This document shows positions 21,561 to 32,430 of a stretch of DNA of 64,000 bases, one piece after another (position 1 is the stretch's first letter; each line of letters opens with the position of its first letter). Origin of the DNA: Poecilobothrus nobilitatus (Eukaryota; Arthropoda; Insecta; Diptera; Dolichopodidae); NCBI GenBank assembly GCA_947095535.1, contig OX352772.1:183638240-183702239 (forward strand), written 5' to 3'. The notes beneath the pieces were generated by a model. The model made no database searches, was not told where the DNA came from, and saw nothing but the letters and a program-made list of their open reading frames with translations. Made by a program: the position numbers and the translations under genes.

Positions 21561-23530
21561 TAGCTTATTATTTGCCCAATAGAACAAGTAGGTTTTTAAC
21601 TTTGAACTCAAAATTTTAACCCATTTTTTAAGCAAATTTGTAACCCTCCAATTTGATTAAATTCCTTATTGCATCCATCTTGCTACTGTCAAAATAAGAA
21701 TGAGCAAAATGTTTTTATAAATTTTGTGCACATAAGTTAAAAGTTAAAGCTTTAGTTTTTTATTTAGCTTTTATTTATTCTATTACTCTTTTTAAATATA
21801 ATAGTTTGAAAATGTGCGCTTTCTGTATGTAATCTGTATGTAATTATAATTCTCACATGAATAACGTTCCAACTTTTAAAGTTCCAAAAAATGAACGATT
21901 AAGAACATTACGGATAAGCGCTTTATCAAAAGAAAATTGTCAACCTACGGCGTATAGTTTCATATTTATTTCTACAATTACTTCCTTAAAAATATTCGCG
22001 TTAAATATTCAAATTTTAAAATAAATATTCTTTGAGAGAAGTAATCAAAACGGCATACTTATTCAACTAACATTTACTAGTCTCAGTTTGGGTATAAATG
22101 ACATAGATTTAAAATCGATGTGTAAATGTGGTAATACAAGTCCCAATATGTTTTTCCAAATAAGTAAAACTTCTGCTAATATTTTATTAAATAATTTTAC
22201 AAAACAACATAACGAATAATGATACTCTTAACAGCAATAAGGAAAATAGAAATTTTTTTGTTATTTGTTAGTTTTAAAAGCTAACAAAGTTAAATTTGTT
22301 TTTATATTTTGTTATTTTGTTTTGTTAAATTTTTTTGTTTTTATTTATTTTATTTTTGTTTTTCGTTTTTCTATTGTTTTCTTTTGAAAATTTTTTTATG
22401 CACTTTTGTCTTACAGATGTGTGCACTAGTCGTACTTGGGATATTCACGTAAAAAAAGTCCATATCCCCTAAAAAAATGTGTGGAAATGAGAATAATTTT
22501 AATATATAACATCTTTAAATATTTATTTTTTATGTATATTAAGTTTATTTAATTTATAAAAATTATAATTTTTTTTTAGTTAAAATTTTAAACTTAATTT
22601 CTTTAATTTAAATTAAAACTTAATTTCTAACCCAAAATTCTTGATAAAATCGTTTTTGGAAATTTTTTTATTGTCCATACTGTATCAAAAAGCTATCTAA
22701 TTCAAATTTTGTTAAGGAGCTTTAACAGTGGGAAGATAAAAGGAGGTATTTGTTTTAAAAAATAATTTTTTAATTAAAACAATTAATAATTTAAATTTGA
22801 ATATATCAAAATATGTGTTAAAGATGAAATTTTGTGGTGGCCTTTGGAAAAAATGATTATTTTGTGAGTTATAAGGTTGTTTTACCACTATTTGATTTTT
22901 TAATATTTCCATAAGAATACGTGTAAATTTTTAGGAAAGCTTTACCACTATCTCAAAGCTCTCTCTCTATGTCAGGGCCTGTGAAAACAATATTGTAGGT
23001 TATGAATTCAGTAAATAAAAAGAAAAAAAGTTATTATTTCTAATTTATATAGAAAAAAAATATTATGTTTCCATCCAGATTCGTTCCAGAGTCAGACACA
23101 CTAAATATGTATACTAATAAGAACAAATGAAAAAACACTATAAAAATATTTTGTAATTAAATTAGCAAACTTAATATAAAAAGTGGATAATAAAAAATTA
23201 TCATGCACGAAAAAGACAGAATAAAAAGAAACTATTTGAAATTGAAACCAAAAAGAATAAAACACTCATTTGGGTACCCACTATCCGTATATATACACAC
23301 AATTATAATTTCAGTTATCTCTGAGCTAATATATTATACTCGCACACCAACAAATTAATTTGGGTAGGTAACCGTAGTAAAATTACCATCTACAAATATA
23401 TAGTGTTATTTTGTTTTTTTTACACTATTTCATAGTGGATATGAAAAATAGAAAAATATATTACACCTAGTCTTGAAAATAGACAACAAAAAATGTTGTA
23501 TGAAAAATGCATTAGGTTTAGTAAAAAGTA
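21561..23530. other. AT-rich non-coding DNA
   Basis: No gene is recognisable. The stretch 22250-22400 is T-rich with 'tttgtttt' runs. Short frames here show no family features. Confidence 0.5.
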
Positions 23531-24085
23531 AAACATGGTGAAGTGCCAGAAGTTCCATTGGAACTTTTGACTCGGGTATAGTTAATCATCCATACTCCTC
23601 CAAGCGGTGTACCCGGGCAAAGTTACCTGCCATCCTCAAACTTGATGTTGTTTTTGGAGACAGATAATCGGCTGATTATAAGTGTACACTCAAGCCAAGG
23701 AAAGAAAACCATGCCGATCTGCATCTGTCGACCGTCCTATCTCGCTAAACTCGTGGGAACACAAATAGTTAAGAAAATAATAATAAAAAAAGCAAACAAG
23801 TTTGCTAGCTTGTCTCCAGTCAGGAAATTACTAACGGTACCAGCTGGAGTACCCCAGTAGATAGGTAGTCACTTGTGCCAAACAGGTCAGTAGGTCAAGG
23901 TCACCCGTAAGTTGGTCAAACTGTAATTAGGTCAGACAGGAAGTAGGTTAATGTCATAAAAGTAGGTCAGACAGGCGGCGGCGACCGCCAGACAAGTCTA
24001 CTTGTTTATAAAGATTGTATACTTGTTTTAAGTAGATAATAGGTAATCATGGAAATAGTAAGAAAAAATGCTTTTTTTTAATGGT
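23531..24085. other. Unassigned GC-richer island
   Basis: This interval is noticeably less AT-rich than its surroundings ('ggtgtacccgggcaaag', 'acaggcggcggcgaccgcc'). A dispersed 'aggtcagacagg' motif recurs at 23930-23980. A 72-codon plus-strand frame (23642-23860) shows no known motif. It may be a fragment of another mobile element. Confidence 0.35.
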
Positions 24086-24089
24086 TGCT

Positions 24090-24510
24090 ATTTTGAGATG
24101 AAATTGTTTCTTGTTTTTTGTTTTCGTTTTTTTTTTATGACAAATATTTAAAGCAGAGGAAACAAAAACCATTAATTAATTGTTATGTAAGAATGTTGAA
24201 AAAAAATATGAATAAAAAGAAAAAACAGAGACGTAAAAGATAAAACAATTTTAAAAAGTACAACGCATCTTTAACATTCATAAAAAAAAAGTGCAAACCT
24301 GTTTTTCTGTCTCCATAATGATCAAACCATTGAAAAAAGTCATACGTTTTTAGATGTACCTAACTATTTGTGTTGTTTTTTTTTCTACTTTCAGTATTTA
24401 AAGAAGAGGAAAGAAAATACTAATAATTATTGTCACTATGTCGTCTAAGATATTTGTTGTTTGTAAGAATGTTGAAAAAATATATGAAAAAAAACAAACA
24501 GGAAATTAAA
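24090..24510. repeat. Left terminal inverted repeat of Polinton P1 (diverged)
   Basis: Two related sub-blocks lie at about 24110-24235 and 24370-24500. Each has 'tatttaaag(c/a)agaggaaa' and 'aagaatgttgaaaaaa'. The first pairs with the reverse complement of 37070-37190: 'cattaattaattgttat' and 'aatatgaataaaaagaaaaaa' are shared. The second pairs with the reverse complement of 35840-35980: 'agtatttaaagaagagg'. Same order and inverted orientation around a Polinton gene set indicate TIRs that contain an internal subrepeat. Confidence 0.65.
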
Positions 24511-24875
24511 GCTATGGAAGTACTTAACGATTAACGATTGTTTAGGTTCATTGTATGTTGCATAATTTGCAAAGAATAAAAATAGAAAAAAAATCCAAGT
24601 CATTAGGTTAATTGCATTTGGTACCTATTTTAAAAACAAGAATATAAAAATAAAACAGATTTATTTATATGTTTAAAAAATTTTCTAGAAATATTTCACA
24701 ATTTTATAGAAATCTGAGTTGAAATATTTTTTACGATGATCAATTGTTAAGATTGCAAAAATAGAGAAATCTAATTTTTCTATACGTTTTTGAAATCTAA
24801 TTCTGTATATATATAAATTTGAAAAATCTCTGTAATGTCTTTAATATTTTTTCTTTTAAGAGATGTATATAGACA

Positions 24876-25325
24876 TTAAAACAATTTTTTACAGCACATC
24901 TGAAACTGGTGTTTATATAGTGTAGGGCATGTTGATTTAAAATTTACAATCTTTGATAAAGACGGTAAGTCTCTGCTTAGATCTTCTATTTTAACGCTGT
25001 CAATGCACTTTTCAAGAAAATGTTTTCCTTGCTCTCCTTTACCATAAATTTTTTCAGCTGATTCTAAATAGTATTTTAATATAGGTTTTCTGTCTAAATA
25101 TTCAACTAAACCATTATACCATTTAAGGCCATTTATTTTATTTTCCCAATACTGGTTATTTTAATTTCTCTCTTAACTAAGTTCTTCTGCAGGGTATAGT
25201 GGTTTGAAGTGATGTACAGTAGGAATAAAACTTCCTTTTTCTAGTATAACCAGCTCATTTAGAAAATATTGCTTTTCATTTCCTTTTAAAAATTGTAGGT
25301 CAACTACGAAAATTTGATTATCCAT
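24876..25325 (-). pseudogene. Exonuclease-like protein of unknown function (Polinton P1)
   Basis: It starts MDNQIFVVDLQFLKGNEKQY and continues FLNELVILEKGSFIP and HHFKPLYPAEE. After two stops (about 25160-25175) it reads NGLKWYNGLVEYLDRKP, IYGKGEQGKHFLEK, LPSLSKIVNF and CPTLYKHQF. The VVD...E start and the late His/Cys cluster recall DEDDh-type exonucleases, as in an uncharacterised arthropod family. This assignment is by pattern only. It lies between the left TIR and the divergently transcribed packaging ATPase. Fragments of the same family occur at 9094-9300 and 29618-29824. Confidence 0.6.
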
Positions 25326-25456
25326 GTTGAAGGTTTACGAAAAAATATTAGTTCATTGTTCATTAGAATAACTAAATTAACATTTATATTCACTATGGAA
25401 AAAGAGCTTTTCATATAAATATAGGTTACCGGTGACAGTTTTTAACTAATACAACT

Positions 25457-26115
25457 ATGCTGTTTCACCCATATACTATTATGGTATGGTAAAACCACTT
25501 TTATTCATAATTTAATAAAATATAAAAAAGAAAATATATAACCACATATTAATAGAATTATTTATTGTAATCCAGACAAAAATGCCGTTCCAAAATATAT
25601 CAAAGATTTAGAATATAGTAACACTATTCCCGATTTTAATGATAATCAAAATGATAACCTTTGTTAATTATTATCGATGATATGATGTTAAATTCTCATG
25701 ATAAGTATGTATGTGATTTATTTACTAGAGGATCACATCATAGAAATTTATCAGTAATATTTGTAACACAAAATATTTTTCACCAGGGTAAATTTTCAAG
25801 AGATATTTCACTTAACTGTAAATATCTAGTACTTTTCAAAAATTCAAGAGATAAATCGCAGATATTACCTCTAGCTCGCAAATATATCCCAATCAAATCA
25901 AAGCATTTGAAAAAGTATATAATGATGTGACGTCAGTTCCATACGGCTATATATTAATAGATCTTACTCAAGACGTTAATGATATATTTCGATTATGAAG
26001 TAATATATTTGAAAAAAAATTGTGTTATTGTACGAGAGATCAATTAGAACAATTTGGGGAAGAATATGAAACGTTGGAAGACCAATCGTCCTATATTGCA
26101 CCTATTATAAACCTC
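25457..26115 (+). pseudogene. Packaging ATPase (FtsK/HerA type), Polinton P1
   Basis: It starts at ATG 25457 (MLFHPYTIMV), as Polinton ATPases do. The Walker A loop is damaged: after TIMV only GKTTFIHNLIKYKKE is readable, in a shifted frame, so the Gly-rich half of the P-loop is gone. The Walker B region is intact (LLIIIDDMM, frame from 25661). GSHHRNLSVIFVTQN, the sensor region ISLNCKYLVLFKNSRDKSQI and GYILIDLTQDVND (about 25930-25980) follow. The protein would pump the genome into capsids. Frameshifts occur near 25490, 25655 and 25920. Confidence 0.88.
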
Positions 26116-26388
26116 TAAACTAAAATTCCAGAAAGTAATTATAAGACACTGTGACCTTGAAGTAATTAAAACAATTTGTGAAATAGCGTTAAATATTTTA
26201 AAAGGTAATTGTAATCTGAGTAAAAAAGCAACAACACAATTACGAAAGTATAAAAAAGAATTAAAATCACTCATTTGCCGTAAAAAGTCTATAAATAGCA
26301 AAGGCAAAATTATTATTCAACGTGGTGGATTTTTACCTAAACTTCTTCGTGCAGTACTATCAGGGATAATGGGAAATTTTATAAAATG
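26110..26388 (+). pseudogene. Small basic Polinton protein (IIQRGGFLP family)
   Basis: The frame runs through ICEIALNILKGNCNLSKKA, LRKYKKELKSLICRKKS and IIIQRGGFLPKLLRAVLSG to the stop at 26386-26388. Polintons commonly encode this helical protein directly after the ATPase; it ends in a Gly/hydrophobic tail, and a core-peptide or processing role is suspected. No ATG is visible upstream, so the start is lost, but the body is otherwise uninterrupted. Confidence 0.7.
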
Positions 26389-26409
26389 AATAATACAAAA
26401 TTTAACAAA

Positions 26410-27582
26410 ATGATAATTCTAAAACCCGAGATTTATGAGAAAATCAAGCAACGTGCAGATATTGAACTCAATGAGTTGAATAAAATTATGAAAAAAATAT
26501 TGATAAATAAACATCTTACCTACACTCAAAAATAATATTTATACAGACAAAATCTATTTAAAATAAAAAACAAAAAACTTTCTAGAAATAAAGAGAAAAA
26601 AGTAAAAATTACGGAAACAAAAGCTACTGAAACTCGTTCAAAACCATTGTATACAGATCCGGAATCGCAGTCTCATTTTCCTGGATATAAAAGTGTTGGA
26701 ATACAAGTACTACCTGAGGAAGCAGAAGTATATGAAAAAGAAGCTGATAACGAAGTATTTGATGATGAAATTCAAGCAATTTTTTTGACAAAAATATTAT
26801 TAACTGCTTCAGTTGGAGAACGTCTCAGAAAAAGAAATAGAGTAAATCCTTTAGATAGCCCAAGCCCACCAACGAAAAAAGAAAAAACTATAAATAGCAA
26901 AGAGTTGAATGAGTCAGAGTCAGCTATAGCAGGTAATACTCAAACAGAAAATTTTTTACAAATAAAATTTTTTTGTTTTACAAATAAAATGAATAAATAC
27001 ATGTGTGATTCAAGGTGGAAAGTTGGAATTTCAGAAATGTATTTTAATGATTTCGTTCCAAATGTGTATGGTGAAGAATGGGAAAAAAGTACTCAAATAT
27101 TTATTCAAGGTATGCAGAAAGATAGGATAGGAGTTGGAACATCATATATTCCATACATAGAAAAACAAATGATATGTGACTGGAAAGTTTTTCTACTACC
27201 TACACTAATTCAAAATATACGCCAACTTAATAGGTTTACAAGAAAGGAAGTTGAACGGCAGTTGATTTGGAGAATTTTTAATTTTATAAACCATGATATT
27301 AGTTATATACAATCAGGAAAAGCTGATGAGATGCCTAAAAATATAAGTTACACAAGGTGTTTTTTGTGTTTTACAAGGCCTAAAATAGATATAAAAATAA
27401 GAGCAAATTACGCTTATACCCTGGAAGGGATTTTGACAACATGTTTCAATCAAGTGTCTTCGAAAGTAACAGAATTTAAAAAATATAAACCACGTGTAAT
27501 AGAAGCTTTCAAAACTTTTATAGATAGTGTACAATTGATTCCAATTATTAAACCAGATATGTTTTTTTGTATACACAAATAA
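26410..27582 (+). pseudogene. Polinton core-like protein fused in frame to minor capsid protein (P1)
   Basis: ATG 26410 opens MIILKPEIYEKIKQRADIEL, followed by a Lys-rich helical region. One in-frame TAA (about 26533) interrupts it, then the same frame stays open to 27582. The first part (Lys-rich, GYKSVGIQVLP, basic KKEKT) looks like the Polinton core/scaffold-type gene. From about 26950 it becomes minor capsid (RWKVGISEMYFNDFVPNV, DWKVFLLPTLIQNI, YTLEGILTTCFNQV). The two are normally separate genes, so loss of the intergenic stop and the capsid N-terminus seems to have fused them. The ATG-less 311-codon open stretch from 26647 starts with TTG. Confidence 0.75.
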
Positions 27583-27811
27583 ATTTAAACAGCAGAAAAT
27601 AGGTGATAAAGATGTAAGGTGTTTAAGATCTGTTAACATACAAAATGCTTTCACTGATACTGTAAAAGAATTCAGTAATATTCAATATTGCAATGTGGAG
27701 AAAACATTTAATAACATTTCATTACTTTTATGTGATAAATATGGATACAAAATAAACTTTTGCAATAGCTCAATTCCAACAAAAATTGTATTACATTTTA
27801 AAAAAGTATAA
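27555..27811 (+). pseudogene. Minor capsid C-terminal domain (P1), frameshifted
   Basis: It continues the minor capsid protein in another frame: KIGDKDVRCLRSVNI, then FSNIQYCNVEKTFNNISLL and KIVLHFKKV before TAA near 27811. The block matches the P3 piece (VYTDIV-like, then a C-terminal LHFKKH at 16879). The last beta-strand VLHF is a family hallmark. A frameshift lies near 27560-27580. Confidence 0.78.
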
Positions 27812-27874
27812 ATAAAAGCGATTTTACAAAACTATATATTATTTTCTTTTATTCATAATGGAAAGAGTATACTA

Positions 27875-28299
27875 TTAGTATTACATATTTAATTCAATCT
27901 GGCAAAGGACTTGATGATATCGCTCCATTATTACAATCAACCGTATCTTTCCAAAAAGGTCGTGGATTGGGAAGATTTTTTGGAGGATTTTTTAGATATT
28001 TGAAACCATTATTTACTTCAGGCGCTGATATTTTGAAAAAGGAGGTTATTACCTCTGGTATCAATGTTTTATTTGATATTGCATCTGGTGCAAATGTATA
28101 AGAAACTATGTAAGATCGTAGTAAAGAGATTGTTAGAAATGTACGACGTGGTGCCGTACGAAAACTAAATGAAATGTATGGTTCTGTCATAAGAAAACGA
28201 AAAGCTATAAAAAGACCATTCATTAAAGTTTTGAATTATTTTGCTTCAAAACGACTCAAAGATAATAACAAAAAGAAACAAAGAGATATTTTTGATTAA
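27875..28299 (+). pseudogene. Small Gly-rich/basic virion protein (P1)
   Basis: It reads GKGLDDIAPLLQSTVSFQKG, RGLGRFFGGFFRYLKPLF, then SGADILKKEVITSGINVLFD, a basic helical tail (RRGAVRKLNEM) and a C-terminal KKQRDIFD. Two stops lie near 28100. The RGxGxFFGG...LKPLF pattern followed by a basic tail is the Polinton protein just upstream of the capsid gene, probably a membrane-active or DNA-binding core protein. It ends 2 bases before the MCP start codon. Confidence 0.8.
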
Positions 28300-28301
28300 T
28301 T

Positions 28302-29602
28302 ATGATTGAGTGTATGAAATCTGAGTTGGATATTTTTAAAACCCAACCCATTCAGTCTATCATTTTACGATCTGAAGAAGTTTCTTACAATCCTTTTGAT
28401 TCTTTAGACAACCCTTCAACAATTGAATTTGTTTCACTGGGTCATGGCGATATATATAGAGATTTTCTTCCACATATTTGACATTAAAAATACAGATCTT
28501 AAAGAAAGATGGAACACATTGGAATAATGATAAAACTGCTGATAGAAAAATAATAATACAACCAAGTGTAGTTAATAACATTTTACATTCTTTAATAAAA
28601 GAATGTAATGTTCAATTAAATGGCAAAAATATAACACCATCTGATGTAAATTATCACTATAGAGCTTATATTGAATCATTATTAAATTATGGTACAGATG
28701 CTGCTGCAACTCATTTAGAATGTGCAGGATGGATTTTAGAAAAGGAAATAAAGCAAAATCTGATAATAATGGATCAAAAGAGGCGAAAAATTGTATCATA
28801 TTAGCTGTGTAGTGGAACTTATGGATAAACTACACATAGGTATGTTTAATCAACCTACTCTACTTATAAATAAGGTTGAAATTTGTATAGTTTTAACACT
28901 TGAAAAACCAGATTTTTATCTATTTGCAGACGATTCTGATGAATCACAATTAAAAATAATAGAAGCCATGCTATTTATGAGGCATGTTACCGTTAATCCA
29001 AGCGTACTGTTAGCACACAATGCTGTTCTTGGGAAATCCAATGCTAAATATAATTATAAACTTGTTGAAGTAAAATGTTTTACAATTCTAATGAACAGCT
29101 CGTCAATTCACTTGATAATGTTTTTATTGGGCAGTTCCAAACACAATAATTTTTTGTATGACAGAAAATGTGGGTTACTCTGGAAAAAGATCAAAAAACC
29201 CATACAATTTTAAACATTTTGATATTTCACAATTTGTGCTAAACGTAAATGGTGTTCAAATACCTAATTCAGCAATTGAAAGCAGTTTTTCAGATGAAAA
29301 TAATTCCTGCACAAGAGCATACAGTACACTTTTTTCAGGAACTGCAATTTACTACAATGATAAAGGTCATCAGATAACAAAGTCTATGTTTAGTAAGACT
29401 TTAGATTTTTTATACTTGCTTTTGATTTAACTCCAGATGCATCTGTAAATGAAGTATGTCAAGGTTTACTAAACCAGGGTACAGCTAGAATTGAGGTAAG
29501 GCTATCAAACCACTTACAACTACAGTAACTGCTATTGTTTATGGAGAATTTGACGCAAGCATACAAATTGATAAAAATCGAAATATATTCACAAATCTAT
29601 AA
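28302..29602 (+). pseudogene. Polinton (P1) major capsid protein, broken
   Basis: ATG 28302 gives MIECMKSELDIF, then SEEVSYNPFDSLDNPSTIEF. Later blocks are VVNNILHSLIKECNVQLNG and AYIESLLNYGTDAAATHLE (28478-28804); MFNQPTLLINKVEI, EKPDFYLFADD and NPSVLLAHN (28830-29040); SKNPYNFKHFDISQF, VNGVQIPNSAIE and YSTLFSGTA (29158-29430). The end is IDKNRN...TNL at 29602. This double jelly-roll capsid gene is of normal size (about 430 codons) with at least four frame changes. Confidence 0.9.
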
Positions 29603-29617
29603 ATAGAATATCGAAAC

Positions 29618-29830
29618 ATGTATTTGAAATTCAACAAGATGTTTTCGTCCTGTGTTGTGGACGTAAAGTTTTGTTGTGATGATAAAAATACTTTATTTGT
29701 AAAAGATATTTGTTTAGTTGGAATTAAAGAACCTTGTAAAAAATTTTTAAAAGAGTTTACTTACAATTTCCCAACCAAACAAATTATAAATGAAAATTTT
29801 GAAAATTACTCTTTTGGAACATAATGATAA
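29618..29830 (+). pseudogene. Exonuclease-like N-terminal fragment (second copy in P1)
   Basis: The frame reads CVVDVKFCCDDKNTLFVKDI then CLVGIKEPCKKFLKEF. It parallels the start of the 24876-25325 protein (FVVDLQF ... FLNELVIL). It is cut off after about 55 residues. Duplicate family members inside one element suggest tandem duplication or a fragment of a second Polinton. Low identity keeps this tentative. Confidence 0.4.
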
Positions 29831-29963
29831 AATTAATAAAGAATTAAGACAGGTGCTAGAAAATTTGATGTTATTATAACAAATGAAAAAAAATAAAAAA
29901 GGAGTTTTTAATGAACTACGTTAATGGAATAAGTAGAGTGTATGATTTGAGTCAGTTTGAATT

Positions 29964-30420
29964 ATGAACACTTTAGAAATAACTAGTGTTTTAAAATGTA
30001 ACAAATTTACAAACAAATATTCTAAGGGAGTTTTTGCTTTAGACAAAATTCCAAAAATAATAGAAACACCTTCTTTTTTTATTGTAAACACTGACAAGAT
30101 AAAAGATCTGGGAACACATTGGTCTGCCCTCTATATCCCAAAGCATGGTTGCACAGATTATTTGTATTCGTATGGTGGAGTTCCAGATAAACCGGAAATT
30201 TTGAAATATTTGAAAAATCAGTTTATAGTTTTTAATAATTGACAGATACAGGATGTCCTTTCGAATGTATGTGGACAATACTGTTGCATTTATGGCTGGT
30301 ACTTATAAATGTTTTGGTTTAAGTATGAAAACTTTTTTGAATGAATTTAGCAAAGATAATCATATAGAAAACGACAATCTGATTATTAATATGTTTTAAA
30401 ACTTATTTGGAAATTTAAAT
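29964..30420 (+). pseudogene. Adenain-like cysteine protease (P1), catalytic Asp lost
   Basis: ATG 29964 opens MNTLEITSVLKCNKF. The His of the catalytic triad lies in GTHWSALYIP (residue 52). The family YFDSYG motif reads YLYSYG, so the catalytic Asp is Tyr. After a frameshift near 30243, the Cys motif SNVCGQYCC is present (about 30262-30290), followed by a helical end. In Polintons this protease matures capsid proteins. The Asp change and the frameshift show it is dead. It sits directly downstream of capsid genes in the same orientation. Confidence 0.87.
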
Positions 30421-30484
30421 TTCTCACAATCTTGTGTACCTAAGCAATATAATTAATATTAAAAAGCTTTAGTTAAAACGTAGT

Positions 30485-31060
30485 AATGGAAGATCAAGGT
30501 TCGAATACAAATTTGTGTTGAGTTATACATATTTTCTCAACTAAAATCAGTCATCAAAAGATCTTGTTGGTTTTGATACAGAATCTCTTGTAGCGACTTG
30601 CATTTTTCATCGTATTGGAAAAAAGCCAACTATTTTAAAATATCGTGATTGGTGTAAATTCTATCAGCAATTTTATGAAAGGTACTCGAAGCAATCAATA
30701 AAGAATACAAAAATATGTTTACAATATCGGTTAAGAATGGTTATTGGCCGATGTCTTAGCAATAACAAAGAGGAAGCTGACACATTTTACAACTTAATTG
30801 ATTTTCTTCAAGCTGTAATGATACACAATAAAAATGCTGAATCAAATGTACGGGATATGTTAATAAATATATAAAAACGTGTCAAGAAAAACATGTTATG
30901 AAATTGTACGAAGCAATATATATTTTAATACAACGTTATAGCGTTCAATGCAATTATTATTCTAGATTGTTTTTTGAAATATCTGTACTACTAGAAAGTA
31001 AAATTTCTAATATTTTAAACAAGAACAACAATAAATGAAAAAATTTTTAAATTTTATTTA
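30485..31060 (+). pseudogene. Unrecognised broken Polinton-resident gene
   Basis: Fragments in shifting frames read SSKDLVGFDTESLVATCIFH, RDWCKFYQQFYERYSKQSI, YRLRMVIGRCLSNNKEEADT and FYNLIDFLQAVMIHNKNAES. The composition is that of a real helical protein of at least 170 residues. I recognise no family. It lies between the protease and the convergent integrase, so it is probably an accessory gene of this element. Confidence 0.4.
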
Positions 31061-31730
31061 ATTTGTTTTTTATTATGAATTACTTATATATGGTAGATAC
31101 ATATACATTTACACAAATATTCTTACATATTATTTCTAAAAAGTTCTGCAAAATAGTCAGGATCTCCTTTTTGATTAATTATTACCTAAATTTTTTGCTC
31201 CACTATATCTTCATCTAAAACTTGAAACGGTGGTATGAATTCTTCAGTTTTCATTAATTTTTCTTCATCTACAGTAAATGTAATTTCATCAACTTGACTA
31301 TTGTAGTTTCGTCACTAAATGGAAATGTTGTAGAATCAGCTGCCATTTTTGTAAAATATCTTACCAAAATTGAATTGAAAATGATTTGCCCATAAAATTC
31401 AACGGCGTTATATACTGTAGAACCCAGTCAAAATTCAAAGTTTTCAGAGTAAATAAAGAAATGCAAAATTGGATTTTTAAAACTAGTTAGATGGTGTAAA
31501 AATAATGTCAAGATCTAAAATAGTAAAAAAAATTCATATAGATCTGTAAAGAAAAGACGAAAAGAGTGTTACAAGGTTGAAATTAGAGATTTTTATTCCG
31601 GTGTAAAAGTATGTATGTAATTTTTCTCGGCTCTTTTATGAAATACCTGTGTTTTTACGAAAAAAATATTAAATAAATCAATTTTGCAACTATTTAGGTA
31701 TCTACATATAAACGTGAATCTGAAAAATAA
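31061..31730. other. Non-coding or too decayed to assign
   Basis: A minus-strand piece (about 31190-31370) reads ITFTVDEEKLMKTEEFIPPF then VLDEDIVEQKI in broken frames, and a plus-strand piece near 31500 is Lys/Arg-rich. Neither matches a family I know. Confidence 0.3.
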
Positions 31731-31734
31731 AGCA

Positions 31735-32290
31735 ACTAAATAAAAGAAATTTATACCTTTTTTAAACTTTATATTTATTTGTGAATAATAAAAACTTGTA
31801 AATACAAACCAATTTGCAGCATTTATTGGTAATTTGCATATATTTTACCAAACTAGTTAGTTTTGGTAAAAGTTCTATCCATTTAAAATTTCCTTATAAA
31901 CTAAACTGTTTCCACATAATTGATTTTAATGTTCTGTTAAACCTTTCAAAAATACTAGTCTTCATTTCTGAATAAGTATGATAGTGATTTATTTTATAGT
32001 TTTTCAATAAATTTTGCAATTTTTTGTTAAAAATTTCTTTTCACTCATCAGAATGAATATTTTTTGGAGACTTCCCCTCCTTTTAAAAAACCTTTTTCAT
32101 ACTTTTAACTACGTCATCTGCTTCCTTTGATTTAACTTTTTCGGCATATGCATATTTTGAAAATATATCGATAACAGTTAAGAGGAACTTGTATCCATTT
32201 TTCACTTTTTGATAGGCCGATATATCTACAAGGTCAATTTTCCATGTATCATTTAACGATTCGAAATCTACGTCTAACTGGGTGGTGAAT
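31735..32290 (-). pseudogene. Polinton (P1) retroviral-type integrase
   Basis: The minus strand reads VDFESLNDTWKIDLVDI (first catalytic Asp), YKFLLTVIDIFSKYAYAEKV, then NIHSDE (second Asp), FNKKLQNLLKNYKINHY and FERFNRTLKSIMWKQFSL (catalytic Glu about 34-35 residues after the second Asp). NFKWIELLPKL follows near 31890. A stop follows KKVF (about 32087) and another sits after HSDE. The zinc-binding N-terminus and C-terminal domain are missing. The family inserts the Polinton genome with short duplications. It is encoded just downstream of PolB, same strand. Confidence 0.9.
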
Positions 32291-32430
32291 ATCAGACACT
32301 ATTTGTGCTTTTAACATTATTATTGAACAGTTAAACTGCAACTGTGAATTTGAATAAAATCAGTATATATATATATAAAAACGGTAAAATTAAATTTTAG
32401 TTTAATTTTTTAAACTAAATTTAATTTAAT

